Origin: Deuterostichococcus epilithicus
Lineage: Eukaryota > Chlorophyta > Trebouxiophyceae > Prasiolales > Stichococcaceae
NCBI GenBank assembly: GCA_033439295.1
Contig: JAVTLE010000005.1
Location: 2,716,501 to 2,780,500 of the forward strand
Length of the DNA: 64,000 bases
Direction: 5' to 3'
Shown: positions 20,682 to 31,067 of the stretch, in pieces
Position numbering within the stretch: position 1 is the first letter of the stretch
Layout of the letters: each line of letters opens with the position of its first letter
Program-made: the position numbers and the translations under genes
The notes under the pieces: generated by a model
What the model was told of the DNA's origin: nothing
Databases searched by the model: none
The model's input: the letters and a program-made list of their open reading frames with translations, nothing else

Positions 20682-22478
20682 CTAGTGGTTCGAGCCCAGC
20701 GGGTCGGAACCCCACGTCGGGTGGTCGCCGGCCTTCTTGTAGTACTCGAAGTGCAGCTCGCCCACATCTGTGCCTGACACCTTCTTCCAGCCGTCCTTCG
20801 TGACGTGGTACACTGCACGGCAGGCAAGGCGCTATTAGATTGAAGACGTTCAGCAGCTGCACCAGCGAATGTGACGCAGACCACGTGGCATGTCATCATC
20901 CCCGGCCTGAGGGCATGTTCAACGGCACCGAGCGCACCGCTGACTGTGCCGCCGCTGACGGCGTCGCGGAAGGTGGCATGGTAGATGGCTCGCCGTCCCA
21001 ACTCGCACGCCTCCTCCACACTCATGTCCCTGCGGCAGAGGAACATCTCAGAGGTTGCATCACCGACGCTCCAAGAACAGGGTTGCCTCGACTGCACATC
21101 GCATTCGGTCAGCACTGCTGAACCTATGCGCCCGAGCGCCGGAGCAGCTGCGGTGCCCCACAACGGATGCCCAAAAGGACTGCCTTTGTGACTGCCTTGC
21201 GATGACTTTCAAGATCCGGGATGTCAGGCACATCAGCCATGACGGCTGTCGAGGCAGCGACGCACCACTTGTAGCCCTCGTCGAGTACGCCGTAGGCGTA
21301 CAGGCTGCCGGAACCGACGGAAAAGCGCTGGCCCTTGGTGCGCTGCCCGTCACTGTCCACGTAGTACAGCCCCGGACCGTTCAGGTCCCACCCCGCCACC
21401 ATCGTGCCCTGCACGGGCCAAGAGCGTGAGCATGTACCGGCAGGAGTGGCCTGCTGACGTCGTCTGCGGCTTCAGGTCGCGGTCATGTGCAGGCTGTCAA
21501 AATACCATGATTGAGGTGCAGCAGGCAGCAGGCTGCTGGGCGTGCAACGAGAAGCTTGCGAGCTGCTGTGGGGGCGCACCATGGAGAGGCCCATGCCCTT
21601 GTAGGAGTACATGGTGTTGGCCAGCAGCTTGGAGGCGCCCCGCACCGTGATACGCTTGCCATTGTTCAGCTCGTACAGCCGGCACTGCAGCAACGACATG
21701 TCACATGGATGACAGAGTTCCTGAAAGCCACGGCTGCAAACTCCCAGGTTCATGTCATGCCGCTGATGAAACGTCAACAGCAGCAATCGAGTGTCGCGCA
21801 GCTGTGGCAGTGTGCACACCCGGTCACATACCTGCCGCCCCAGGTTGCGCTGCCAGAATTGGCAGTCTGCTGCGCCGCCGGCCATGGTGCCCAGCAGGAA
21901 GGGATTGATTTCGATGACCTTCTTCACCGTTTGTGATGCTGCATGGGAAGCAGGGTGGAAAAATAAGCTGTTGGTTGGGATGTGGTGGAGTCTTACTGAA
22001 GTTTACAGGGTAATGTTTCAGCCCTTTCGGATGTCAATGCCGATTGCAGATGCCGATCTAACGTTTTGAGGTCCAGAGGAGTTAACAGCATTCAGCCAGC
22101 AGCATAAGAGCTGCGGATTGCGGAGATGGCTCACAGATGTAGGAGCCCATGCTGGCTCGCGAGTCGACCGCAACGATGACGCCCTCCTTGAAGATGAACG
22201 CCAGCGTCGTAGTGCCGTGCGCCGGCTTCACCATCTCCATGACCTCCCTCTCAAAGGAGTCCACCTGCGCGCGGCGAGCGATGAAACGAAACCTTGCACA
22301 AGTCGATGGAAACCGCCAATGTGCAGGGGAGGTGCGGCAGCGCACTCACGTCGTCGACTTCCGGGAGCGGAAACTGCGCTGCCTGTGCTTCCTTGTGTGC
22401 CTCCAGCCCTGCCAGCTGCCCAGCTAGGCCCCTCCTGTCGAGCCCCGACTCTAGGCACCACAGGTCCAACATCGCCAT
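20682..22478 (-). CDS. PSMB5: 20S proteasome subunit beta5 (chymotrypsin-like, PBE/PSMB5)
   Basis: Seen: exon 1 22478-22350, exon 2 22264-22135, exon 3 starting at 21938, then further exons down to the TAG at 20682. The propeptide is about 60 residues and ends KPAHG; the mature enzyme begins at Thr61 in [12 protein letters not shown]. Other family signatures are [73 protein letters not shown] and [12 protein letters not shown]. Known: beta5 carries the chymotrypsin-like activity of the 20S core, and the N-terminal threonine is the nucleophile exposed by autocleavage. Catalytic Asp (AVDSRAS) and Lys (INPF neighbourhood) positions are preserved in context. The gene is divergent from a START-like gene with 453 bases between. 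Confidence 0.93.
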
Positions 22479-22931
22479 GCTGACTGAAATTACACTCTAG
22501 GACTACACTCTGCCGGTGGAAGCGTCTGTATGCTGGCTGTGCTTCAGGTCCTATGGAAGTGTCTGATGGGTCTCGAAGGAATGAGCAACCGTGACAGCGA
22601 CACGCGGGTGGCAGGCCGAGTCGATGAGCTGATGAGCTGATAGATCGCAGCAACGATGTGCAATGTGGAACGCTGCTCTAGGCGAGCCAAGTGCGAACGC
22701 TGGACCATGCTGATGCTCATAAACCCGCAAAAAACACTTCACCATTTCGGCGAACCGCGGACGTCCCTTGAAAGGATGCCCTCCCAGCAGCTTATCATAT
22801 TCAGACACTTCCAAGGCTTTAGGGCAGCGGACACATCAGCCCTGCTTCTGTGCGGCACAACGCCTTGCTCGCATACAGTGTCTCAAAACCGACCGCACAG
22901 CGTTCAGGTGGACACCTGCACAGCACCCATC
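22479..22931. promoter_or_regulatory. Divergent promoter region of proteasome beta5 and the COQ10/START-like gene
   Basis: About 450 bases between start codons on opposite strands. No TATA box or recognisable regulatory motif was seen. Short open frames here have no splice-compatible partners. Confidence 0.45.
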
Positions 22932-24991
22932 ATGACGGAGCAGCCAAAGGCAGCAGACACGCATCCGTGGGAAGGCATCGAAACCATCCAGGTGCACTGC
23001 GACTAGCGGTGCATTGCATCACCGGCGCTGGACGCCGAGGGCATGCCAGCCTGACCACCGACGCGTGTGGCGCAGGAAGATGGTTGGCTGTGCCACATCC
23101 GGATGCAGCACAAGTTGGACCTGCCGCAGGAAAAGGCCTTTGCGATCATTTCAGACCCCGACAACGCGCGGATGTTCAGGAACATCGAGGTGAGATGCAT
23201 GCGGACGCTGCCCCGAAGCTGCCGCATGCCGGTGTCAGCTGCTTGGTGTCCATCGATGGTGCTGATGTCAAGTTGGCAACACCAGCACCGCGAGGCAGTA
23301 ATTCTATATGAACTTTGAATAGTGACATCAGAAGAAGCAGGTCCCATCTCTCTGCAGGAGTGTACGCACCGCAAGGTGCTGCACGATAACGGCCGGGGGC
23401 GGTTGCGGGTCGAGGTTGACCACCAGTCGGGCTGGCGGTTCATGTGGCACAAGGGTCATTTCCTCACTCACCTGCTCGTGGAGCAAGTGAGAGCTGCGCA
23501 CCTCATCGGCTTGGTTCCGATGCATGCATGGCTCTATGTTCTGATGCAGAATCTGCAAGACGTCTGCCTGCTCAGCCGGACGTTGAGGTGGGCCGAAAGC
23601 TGCAGGACGAGGATGCGAAGGTGATGGCGTTCCGACTGCGCCAGTCTGGCTTCATGAAGAACTTCGAGGGCTTTTGGCGCATGGAGCCGTACCCTGGGCA
23701 GCCACAGGTGAGCGCTCAGGCTCAGCCACCCGCGTTGGCGCCTCGATTGCGCGGCAGCTGGGCTGCTTGCACAACTCAGAAAGTCTCGCGACCCTGCCCG
23801 CACAACCCAGAACTGCTCGCAACCTGGCTGTCGTCTGCTGACGAAAGCAAAGCATGTGTTCAAAGCCACGTCCATGTTCCACCCCTTGCCTCCCACTCCC
23901 TGATTGTCTTGGCCGCTTTCTGCAGGCGACGCTGGCGGTGCTCCACCAGAATATCCTGCCGATTGTGTCGGCGCCCGGCCTGAACTGGGTGTTGACCAAG
24001 ATCTGCAAGGCGCAGATCGAGGCAATGCTGGAAGATGTGAAAAAGGAGGTCACTCGCATCATCACAGGTGGGCTACTCCTGCAGTGCTTCTTGGAGGATT
24101 TGAGGATTTAGAGATGTGCGTCGGCACTGTGCTGTGAGTCTATCTCCGCCTCCTTCAGGCACTGCACCACCTGCACGGCAGCGGGCGCGGGTGTTGCACT
24201 GGCACCGGCGTCTGTTGCCGGATGGTCTGGCGCCGAGCGATCCTGCCGGCGGCAACTGCATCACTCAAGGCATGTAATGCGCCTCTGCAGGCGCCCCAAT
24301 CCCGGAGGACCAGCGGAAGAAGATGGCGGGCAAGCGCTCCTGGGCAGACCCTAAGGTGCAGGGCTTTCAGCTGGACCTGAGCAGGTGAGCGGGGCATGCA
24401 CAATAAACGAGATGAGACGGGTGGAATCAGCTGCGCATCGACAGGGATTCCCGATGGAGATCCGCATTCTCGCCTCAATTTAGGTGCTGTGCAGAGGTCA
24501 CATAGTATGGAGCCATTGCAAGCAATGTGATTGCTGACAGCAGCATCTGCGGCACCCGCAGCGAGGAAGGCAGCCCGCGGGCGGCGGACAGCCCGGCAGA
24601 TGGCGGCGGCCTGCAGAACGGCTCCAGTTCGGCAACAGGGGCGGACCCCAAGGCAGCGTCGCAGCAGGACGACTGGGAGTTGCTGAAAGCAGGTGCCATG
24701 GCGTCCGAGTTCACTCCATCATTCAAACAAATGTTTGGCGATGTCACATGGCACCGAGAGTATGCGGTCCAGAGCCAGCATGACAAGCGCAGCGTTTTGC
24801 ATCGAGTCCCTGCTGGCGCACCCTGCTCTCGTGCGTTTGCAGAGGCCCCGACTATATATTGCGTCTCGACGTGTCGAGAAATGAGGAGCCTTGCAGCGTC
24901 GAATGAAGAAATGTCGCGACGAATTGATTTTTGTTCTGCTGGTGCATTGCGCAGCGGAGCACAACATGATCACGCCATCGCCAGAGCATAA
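22932..24991 (+). CDS. COQ10/START-like (SRPBCC, polyketide-cyclase fold) protein
   Basis: Seen: exon 1 (ATG at 22932, MTEQPKAADTHPWEG), then about six exons: WLCHIRMQHKLDLPQEKAFA with ISDPDNARMFRNIE (about 23078-23190), CTHRKVLHDNGRGRLRVEVDHQ with GWRFMWHKGHF (about 23359-23486), MAFRLRQSGFMKNFEGFWRMEP (about 23585-23706), LHQNILPIVSAPGLNWVL (about 23927-24067), KRSWADPKVQGFQLDL (about 24290-24385), and a Ser/Gly-rich C-terminal exon from about 24541. The fold is that of Coq10/Ribosome-association-toxin-A-like START proteins of plants. Known: such domains bind lipids or quinones in a hydrophobic cavity. No clear transit peptide is visible in the first residues. The 3' end is uncertain: the last exon may stop at 24991 or be spliced earlier. 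The ligand is unknown. Confidence 0.6.
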
Positions 24992-25766
24992 ACAAGGTGA
25001 GCCCTCTTTGAATATCGCAAAGGTGTGCCTCGCAGCATGCTGCCAAGCATACTCTTCTTGCCTGTCTCAAGCAGGCACGTTCACATATGTGCACACTGGC
25101 ACGTACAGGCACCCACACTCCACCGGCTGTGGGGGCCAGCTAGAGCAGCAAATTCTGCAGTCAAATGAACCCTGCACACTCAGAGACATTCAGGCAGTGT
25201 GCTGCGCCGCTGGAAGAGCTCTGGTGTGCATCGGAGCATCACTGTACAATATTCCTGTCAAGAGTTTCCGAAGTATGGCAGGCAGGGACTCTACACTCCG
25301 TCATTGCGAGGACATCGTATGTCCTCGCATTGTATCTCACATTGTATGGTTGGCAGACTGGGCGCCGCAGCAGTTGTAGGTGGTTCACCAGGTTCAGGAT
25401 CATGAGGCCGGGCGTGTGAGAGTCTTAGTCTGGATTGTGCTTGACAGCCTGGCATGGCAAGATTGTTCTGTGCGCATGGGTCAGCAGGTCAGTGTCAGGA
25501 AAGGTTTAGCCGCGTCAAATTGGTTTTCTTACATCTGGAACAGCACAGCAATATGTACCAATTGAACCAACAGTCTATTGGGTCTCGACGCCTCCGCCAG
25601 GTGTCAGGAATGTACATCGGATAACGACAACGAACTGTCAGTAATGTACAACAACCAACAACAATGCCTCCCTCCTAAACATGACTGCGCTTGTCGCACT
25701 GCCGGACATTCGCCAAGTGTCATCCCTCCGTGACTCAGCGACACATGTTGACTGCCGTTTCAGTGT
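24992..25766. other. Convergent intergenic region with a small hairpin
   Basis: About 775 bases between the START-like gene and the HSP20 gene. No coding exon was recognised. It contains a perfect 10-bp stem with a 3-base loop at 25306-25328. A TTACA at about 25527-25531, which is TGTAA on the minus strand, could be the HSP20 poly(A) signal. Confidence 0.4.
25306..25328. repeat. Perfect short inverted repeat (hairpin)
   Basis: GCGAGGACAT, three bases CGT, then ATGTCCTCGC form a perfect 10-bp stem. The match nearly extends further outward (CATT on the left, ATTG on the right). It sits in the 3' intergenic space of two convergent genes. Function unknown; it could be a palindromic protein site or chance. 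Confidence 0.55.
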
Positions 25767-27266
25767 TTAGGCGGCGCCGCGCTCCTCGTCGTCCACGTCC
25801 ACAAAGTCCTCGTCGCCAGAGGCGCCACCGCCAAAGATGGGGACGGGTTTGGGCTCGCTGCCCTCCTTGCGCGGCATCACGATGCGCAGCACGCCGTGCT
25901 CCTGCATGAGCGACGTGAACAACGGTTGAGAGACTCGACTTTGTCGTTGTGCAGCAGGCTCTCGAGCTGCGCACACATGCGACAGTGCTGTGGAAGTGAC
26001 AGGTGATACACCGATGCACGCACCAACTTGGCGGTGAGCTTGGCGGCGTCGACGTCGTGCGGCAACTGGAAGGTGCGGTCGAAGGAGTGCAATGGGCGGC
26101 GCTCGAACAGCAGCAGGTGGTCATCTTCGCCGGCGGCGGTGCCGGGCAGCTTGCCCTTCAGCGTGAGCTTCTCATCGGCCACCTGCAAAAGACCGGAATG
26201 GCGCTGTCTGTTATATTCGTGTCGAACCCCAGTCTCGAGAACTCATGGTAAGGCTCCTCCCTCCAACGGCTGCATGCGGGAGCTTGGTGGCAAGCGGTTC
26301 AGAAAATGCACACGCACGTAAGCACTGGGTTGCATTCTGAGGCTGAAAGGTAACGATAACGGAGGAAAGTTGGCGCACCGAAATCTCGGCATCCTTCTTG
26401 GTGAAGCCTGGGACGTCGGCGAGCAGCACATACTGGCTCTTCTCCTCATACACGTCGACACGCGGCAGGGCGCCGCGGGGACCATGCGGGCCACCGTGGC
26501 CGCGGCCGCCGTGCGAGCCATGACCGCGGCCACCGCCGTGCGGACCACGACCGCCACCGTGAGGTGGACCGTGGGGAGGACCGTGGGGAGGACCGTGCGG
26601 CGGTGGGCCGAAGGGTGGCCTGCCATCAGGCCGGCAAGGCGGGCCGAATGGCGGAGGTGGCCCCGGTGGGCCGTGACCGTGCGGTGGACCGTGGGGAGGG
26701 CCGTGCGGCGGGCCGCATGGACCCCCACCGCCCATGAAGAATCTGCAGACGTAGACAGAATGTTATAAATATGAGAAGCCCTGAGCAGGCCAGAACCTGA
26801 TGCAGTCTCTCCCACAATGGGCACAGCATCGGAAAGCGAGCAAGCGCTGAATTTCCGTGCTAACAGAGATTCCCGGTGTGTTCGAGCGGTTGCGAACAGC
26901 TGGTAGGCTGTTGTAGCCAGCTGCACTTCGTCCGGTAGTCAGCGTACATGTACATGCACGGGCTCAACGACAGCAACGTTGCACGGTCGACAGGACTGTG
27001 CAACAGTGGGCAGATAGCAAAAGACAATAAACTCACTGCATGAAGGGCGGAGCGCCTGGGGGAATGCCCTCGAAGCCGCGGTTCGGGGCGAAGCCGTCGA
27101 AACCCCGGTGGCCGCAGCGGCGACCGTGCCGGCCGCGCTCGCGGTCGCGGTCGCAGCCGCGTCCCTCGTGGTTACCCTCGTTGGCGCTCTTTTCCTCCGT
27201 GCTGTCGTCGGTGCCAAGCATGTGCAGCCACTCCTGGTGCTGCAGCATCTCGTCGTAGAGATCCAT
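25767..27266 (-). CDS. Small heat-shock protein (HSP20) with a Pro-His-Gly-rich N-terminal region
   Basis: Seen: four exons, 27266-27037, 26742-26379, 26182-26024 and 25901-25767, phase-consistent, giving 295 residues. Residues 1-77 begin MDLYDEMLQHQEWLHM, then turn into charged Arg/Asp/His/Gly sequence. Residues about 80-165 are built of GPPHG, GPPHGGGRG and HGGRGHGG-like repeats. An alpha-crystallin domain follows (residues about 172-275): RVDVYEEKSQYVLLADVPG, then EKLTLKGKL, FDRTFQLPHDVDAAKLTAKL, then HGVLRIVMPRKE. The tail has KPVPIFG, which could serve as a V-P-I variant of the I-X-I assembly motif, and ends in acidic residues. Known: HSP20 proteins are ATP-independent holdases. Normal family length is 150-220 residues, so this one is long because of the repeat region. 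No organelle leader is obvious. A TATAAA lies about 39 bases upstream of the ATG. Confidence 0.85.
26500..26735 (-). repeat. In-frame Pro-His-Gly repeat tract in the HSP20 gene
   Basis: At DNA level, CCGTGGGGAGGA-like words recur in imperfect tandem on the + strand. Read on the minus strand they give GPPHG and GHGGRGH units. The tract lies entirely within exon 2 and stays open through its length. Confidence 0.8.
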
Positions 27267-27702
27267 CTTGGCCGCTCGGTCGTCGAGCTTGTCAGTTTCG
27301 TGAGTTTATAGCTGGGGAGCTGTGCAGGGGATGAGAGCAGTGCGAAGGACTTTGTGGAGACGAATTTGCCATCCAGATGTCTGGAAGAAGCTGCAGGGGG
27401 CATTTATGTAAACGGCTCGTGCTGGCCAGCTGGGCTCCAGCTGGAGCAGAAGTGCTCCTAATCATGCCCTAGTCAGACCTCTTGATCTAGGCTTCACCGC
27501 ATCGGCAAAGGCAAGCGCCTCGGCTGATGCACATCGCACCTGAACTGCATCTCCGCTCACACTCTTGATTGTTGCGGTGAGGATTGCGGCAGCTGCACCA
27601 GTTGTTGTGGCCGCTCGTGCGGAGACTCTGAGCACCCCAGCCTGCCAGGCCAGGACTGTGAAAACTGCCAGCTGCGCACGCGTCGGGGCACAGGCGAGCA
27701 GT
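27267..27702. promoter_or_regulatory. Divergent promoter region of HSP20 and the NDUFB4-like gene
   Basis: About 435 bases between start codons. On the HSP20 side there is a TATAAA box (27310-27305 on the minus strand). An imperfect heat-shock-element-like word (TCTGGAAGAAGC) lies at about 27380. No TATA box was noticed on the other side. Confidence 0.45.
27305..27310 (-). promoter_or_regulatory. TATA box of the HSP20 gene
   Basis: TATAAA on the minus strand, 39 bases upstream of the HSP20 start codon. This is one of few clear TATA boxes in the window, and TATA-driven promoters are typical of stress-inducible genes. The short distance would imply a very short 5' UTR. Confidence 0.5.
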
Positions 27703-28608
27703 ATGGCCGGCGTTCTGCGTGCCGGCAAGCTTGCAAGCAGGTAAGTGAGGGTTGCTGCCAGCATTGGTCGACAAGGTTCTGGCCCCTGATGGTCCCTGCC
27801 CTCCAGTGGCGTGGGCCTGCACGCAGAGGCAGCCTGCTAGTGAGAGTGCAAGCTGTTAAGAGCGTCGCAGGACCCTCATAAGCACCGGAATGGCTGTATC
27901 TCAGTCTGAAATCTGGAGAAAGGAATGCGCCCGCAAGTCGCGGTCTGCCGGTCGGACCAAGTATCTATAGGGCGGCCCTTCAAGACATTGAATTTGCAGC
28001 AATTTTCCATGCGCATGTGTATCGGCAGGACGTCGATGCATCATACCAGAGTCAAGGGCCGCTGATCATGGACTAGTCCGCCCGCCACTGAGTCCCGAGC
28101 GCTTCAGGACTGACAGCACGGTCTCTCTGTGTGCAGGCTCTCGCAGGCAGTGCAGCTGCAGATTCAGCAGACCCGGAACGTGGGCAACCTGCCGGTGAAG
28201 CCCGACAAGTGAGGCCTTCAGCATGCAATGGGTTCATGTCATGACGGCGGCAGGCTGCATACCTCTGATGTTTCTTGCCGAACCTTCTGACACATGTTGT
28301 CCGTATCGTGCAGGTACATCGAGCAGTGGGGAACGTATCGGGAGCACATACCTTTCGCCAATGGCTTCAAGTTTGACGCGCGCACGCTGGCACGGATAGC
28401 GATTTGGGGCGGCGCCTTCCCATACTTCATCTACTCGGTATGCAGCATGCGCACAAATCCGCTGGCACCTGCTGTACGTCACTCAGTAAAGCTCCGCACA
28501 CCGTGACAAACGAAGCTGAATGGCACCACATGCGTGATGCAGGTGTCGGGGATGGAGTTCCGGCACTCAGACGAGCTGTACAAGCGCAAGCCACGGGATA
28601 CCTTTTGA
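27703..28608 (+). CDS. NDUFB4/B15-like accessory subunit of mitochondrial complex I
   Basis: Seen: four exons, 27703-27740, 28137-28208, 28314-28437 and 28543-28608, all GT-AG with perfect phase agreement, giving 99 residues. The protein starts MAGVLRAGKLASRLSQ, continues NLPVKPDKYIEQWGTYREH, then a single hydrophobic segment (IAIWGGAFPYFIYSV), and ends ELYKRKPRDTF. The size, one membrane span, the NLPVKP...W..REH start and the basic tail fit the plant B15/NDUFB4-type membrane-arm subunit. This assignment is from family knowledge rather than an alignment. It is a small gene that would be missed if only long open frames were considered. A TGTAA at 28791 fits its poly(A) signal. Confidence 0.55.
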
Positions 28609-28790
28609 TGGATGAGTTGGTGTGCGACCCCAAAGAGATGGACATGTATTAGGTATTTGATGATGCCGCTCGTGTATGTGACACGAGCAACTGTTTGAGC
28701 GGACGTCAGGGACTGACCGCCAGCAGGAATCGCTGTCACACGATGGTTTGAATGAAGCTGGATACCCTGATTTCTAGACTGGGTGTGTGA

Positions 28791-28795
28791 TGTAA
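28791..28795 (+). terminator. TGTAA poly(A) signal of the NDUFB4-like gene
   Basis: TGTAA, the usual green-algal polyadenylation signal, lies 183 bases after the stop codon. It sits inside the 245-base gap before the convergent SPRING1 stop, so the two transcripts may nearly touch. Confidence 0.5.
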
Positions 28796-28853
28796 AAGAT
28801 GGTCTGCTCATTCACCACCCCACTTGCGCAACCTACCTATCTCAGATGCGCCG

Positions 28854-30422
28854 TCACTGAATGGTGTTTGCAACCCCATCGTTACGTTTCGAGCACGGAC
28901 ATAGCCGCTGGATGTTGCCATTGGCCGCCTCGCACCCATGGTCTGCCTCTGAGCCCTCCGGCTGCGTCCAGCAGAAGGTGGGCTGCTCTGGCTTGTCCGC
29001 CGTCGCAACAGTGTACCCTGGCAGACCGCCCAGACTGGGGTGCGGCCCGCACCCGGCCTCGCACGCCAGGTGCTGCCGCAGCACGTTGCAGTTGTTAACT
29101 GACGGCAGCGCGGCCGGCACGCATGCGAGATTGGCTTTGCTGCACGTCGCGGCGCAGGCCTCGCCCTTCTCGCCCACCACCAGCGTGACGCCGTCCGGGA
29201 CCGCCGGCGTCGGCAGCTCGTCCGTGGTGGGCTTGCCTGTGGTTGAACAGCAACTGGTTCCCATCCATACCTGCATCAACATCTGCTCTGCAGCTACATG
29301 GATCGTGTGCAGGCAGCCTTGAATACCATCAGGCAAGCCAGCTCCCAGCTCCTGCACCTAGCGCTGAGAAGCAGTGGATGTCGGGCGCCAGGTAAGCGTT
29401 CTCGTGCACCGTGCTCTGCGCGTTGGTGCGACACTTGCCGCGGCAGTACTCGAACACGTTCGGCCAGCGCCCCGTCTCCTCCCTGCAAAATTTAAGACGC
29501 TTCAGCCTTGCACCGGCGCACAGAGCAAACATGTACAACAATATGGTCTGGTGCGGGCTTCGACCGGAAGCAACAGTGCTGGACCGTTGCATTGCTGCAC
29601 ACAGGCAGGCAGGCGCTGCTATCTGGCCTATGCTGTCTGGCTCGGGCAGCGGCGGGCGGGTTTCAAGCATTGTTGTATAATGCCAGGAAGGCACCTGTTG
29701 GGGCCACGGAACACCTGTTGCAGCGCGTCCTTCGCATTGTTGGCAGGCGCCATGCAGCAGGACACGCAGTGCTCATACTCCGAGCAGCAGCTGTCGTCCG
29801 TGCTGCACCTGCGGGTCGAGCGGCATGCGGCCAGGTCAGCAGAGCAGTTGTCGCAGGCGCCTCGCCAGTGCGCAGAGTATCTGTGCCAACCTGGTGATCA
29901 TCTTGCCGAGTCTGTGCGATGATTTCCAGCCAGGCAACAGCAGACGCACGTCTTGCAGGAGTACTGGTCGCCCTTCAAGCAGCACCCCGAGATGGAGTCC
30001 AGCTGCTCGCGCGGGCAGACATAGCCCCTTTCATCCGTGACGTGCCACCTGTGCTTTTGCAGGAGTGGGCGCGCACTCAAGCAATGGAAGTGCTTCGCTT
30101 GTTGCTTACCGCTAAAATCAGGGCACGGCAACACACGGCATGGCACTGCGACGCTGCGCACAGTGTAACGCGTCAAAGACCCGTCCGCTCACCTGCCCTG
30201 CACCGTATTGGCGCATGTGGCCACTGGTATGTCCCTGCGCAGCGGCGGTGCCATGCCGTGTGTTGCCATTAGAGCTCCGCCAGAAGTGGTTTGGAGCCTG
30301 GATAGCTCGCAGATAATAAATCATGCTTCCAATCACCTGGCAAGGAGCCTTCGCGTGTCCGAGAGCACACTGGGGGCGCATGCTACCAGGAGCAGAAACT
30401 TCACGGCTGCCGGCGCCCGCAT
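28854..30422 (-). CDS. SPRING1 (C12orf49/UPF0454) homologue with extra C-terminal cysteine-rich domain
   Basis: Seen: exon 1 30422-30337 gives a signal peptide or anchor (MRAPAAVKFLLLVACAP). Exon 2 is 30234-30193, exon 3 30048-29950, then exons near 29815-29715, 29485-29385 and 29240-28854. The rebuilt protein reads TCANTVQGRWHVTDERGYVC, then GCCLKGDQYSCKTC, then SCCSEYEHCVSCCMAP, then CRGKCRTNAQSTVHENAY, with all cysteines of the SPRING family. The last exon adds GVTLVVGEKGEACAATC ... NCNVLRQHLACEAGC ... RLCPC, a pattern like the C-terminal cysteine domain of MGAT5-type glycosyltransferases. Known: animal SPRING1 is a Golgi membrane factor that licenses site-1 protease for SREBP processing. 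Inference: a secretory-pathway membrane protein, possibly a site-1 protease cofactor here too. Confidence 0.8.
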
Positions 30423-31067
30423 GGCCGTGAAACCTGTCAGCACAATCCGCCACTACACCATTCCGAAGACGGTCACTGCCAGCGCCTCCTCTCCCAGGGT
30501 GTCGAACGCAGATCAAACGTTCAGCACATATCCAAGCGGTCGTTAGCCAATGCCCCCCCTCGCAAACGTTCTTTGCGCACGTACGTTGACTCTACAAGTG
30601 GCAATGTGGCCTCGAGCCTGCGATGACTCGCAAAGGCCGCCCTGTGGGCATATTGGCCAGCATGCTTGGGTGCCCGGAGCCGTCCTCCGCAATTAAGGTT
30701 TGCAGCCGGCAATGCGCTGAGAACTCGTCGTAAACACCTCGTTCAGACAGCACCAAACTGGTACTCGCGAATCGGAGCTTATTCGGAGCTTAAGATACGG
30801 TATGTTTTGAATCTGTGTTCGAAACTTGGCTGCCGTCCTGCCGCCAATGCCCGCATGCATAACGCTCGCTCGCTTTCTTCTTGCCTAGTCATGACTTCCT
30901 TCCTGATCCGCAAACGCCGTGCGCTGCGCATGATGCGATGCATGACGCTGGAGCATGATCTTTCACGTTCTACACGACTCGAGCAGGTCGCAGCAGGAGC
31001 AGGAGCTGGAGCCGGGCAGACACGATTGGAAGATCCAGAAATCTTGAACTGGCTTACCCACAGCGTG
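30423..31067. promoter_or_regulatory. Divergent promoter region of SPRING1 and SUMO
   Basis: About 645 bases between start codons. Open frame continues upstream of the SUMO ATG, but it does not resemble SUMO and is taken as 5' UTR. A direct 8-base repeat CGGAGCTT occurs twice near 30773-30791. No TATA box was seen. Confidence 0.45.

Noticed and set aside
20682-20695. A GGTTCGAGCCC word resembling a tRNA B box
   Set aside because: It is the end of the proteasome beta5 coding sequence, and no acceptor stem, A box or anticodon arm can be folded around it.
22356-22653. Minus-strand open frame extending upstream of the proteasome beta5 start
   Set aside because: It is in a different frame from the beta5 exon 1 and overlaps the divergent promoter; it has no proteasome homology.
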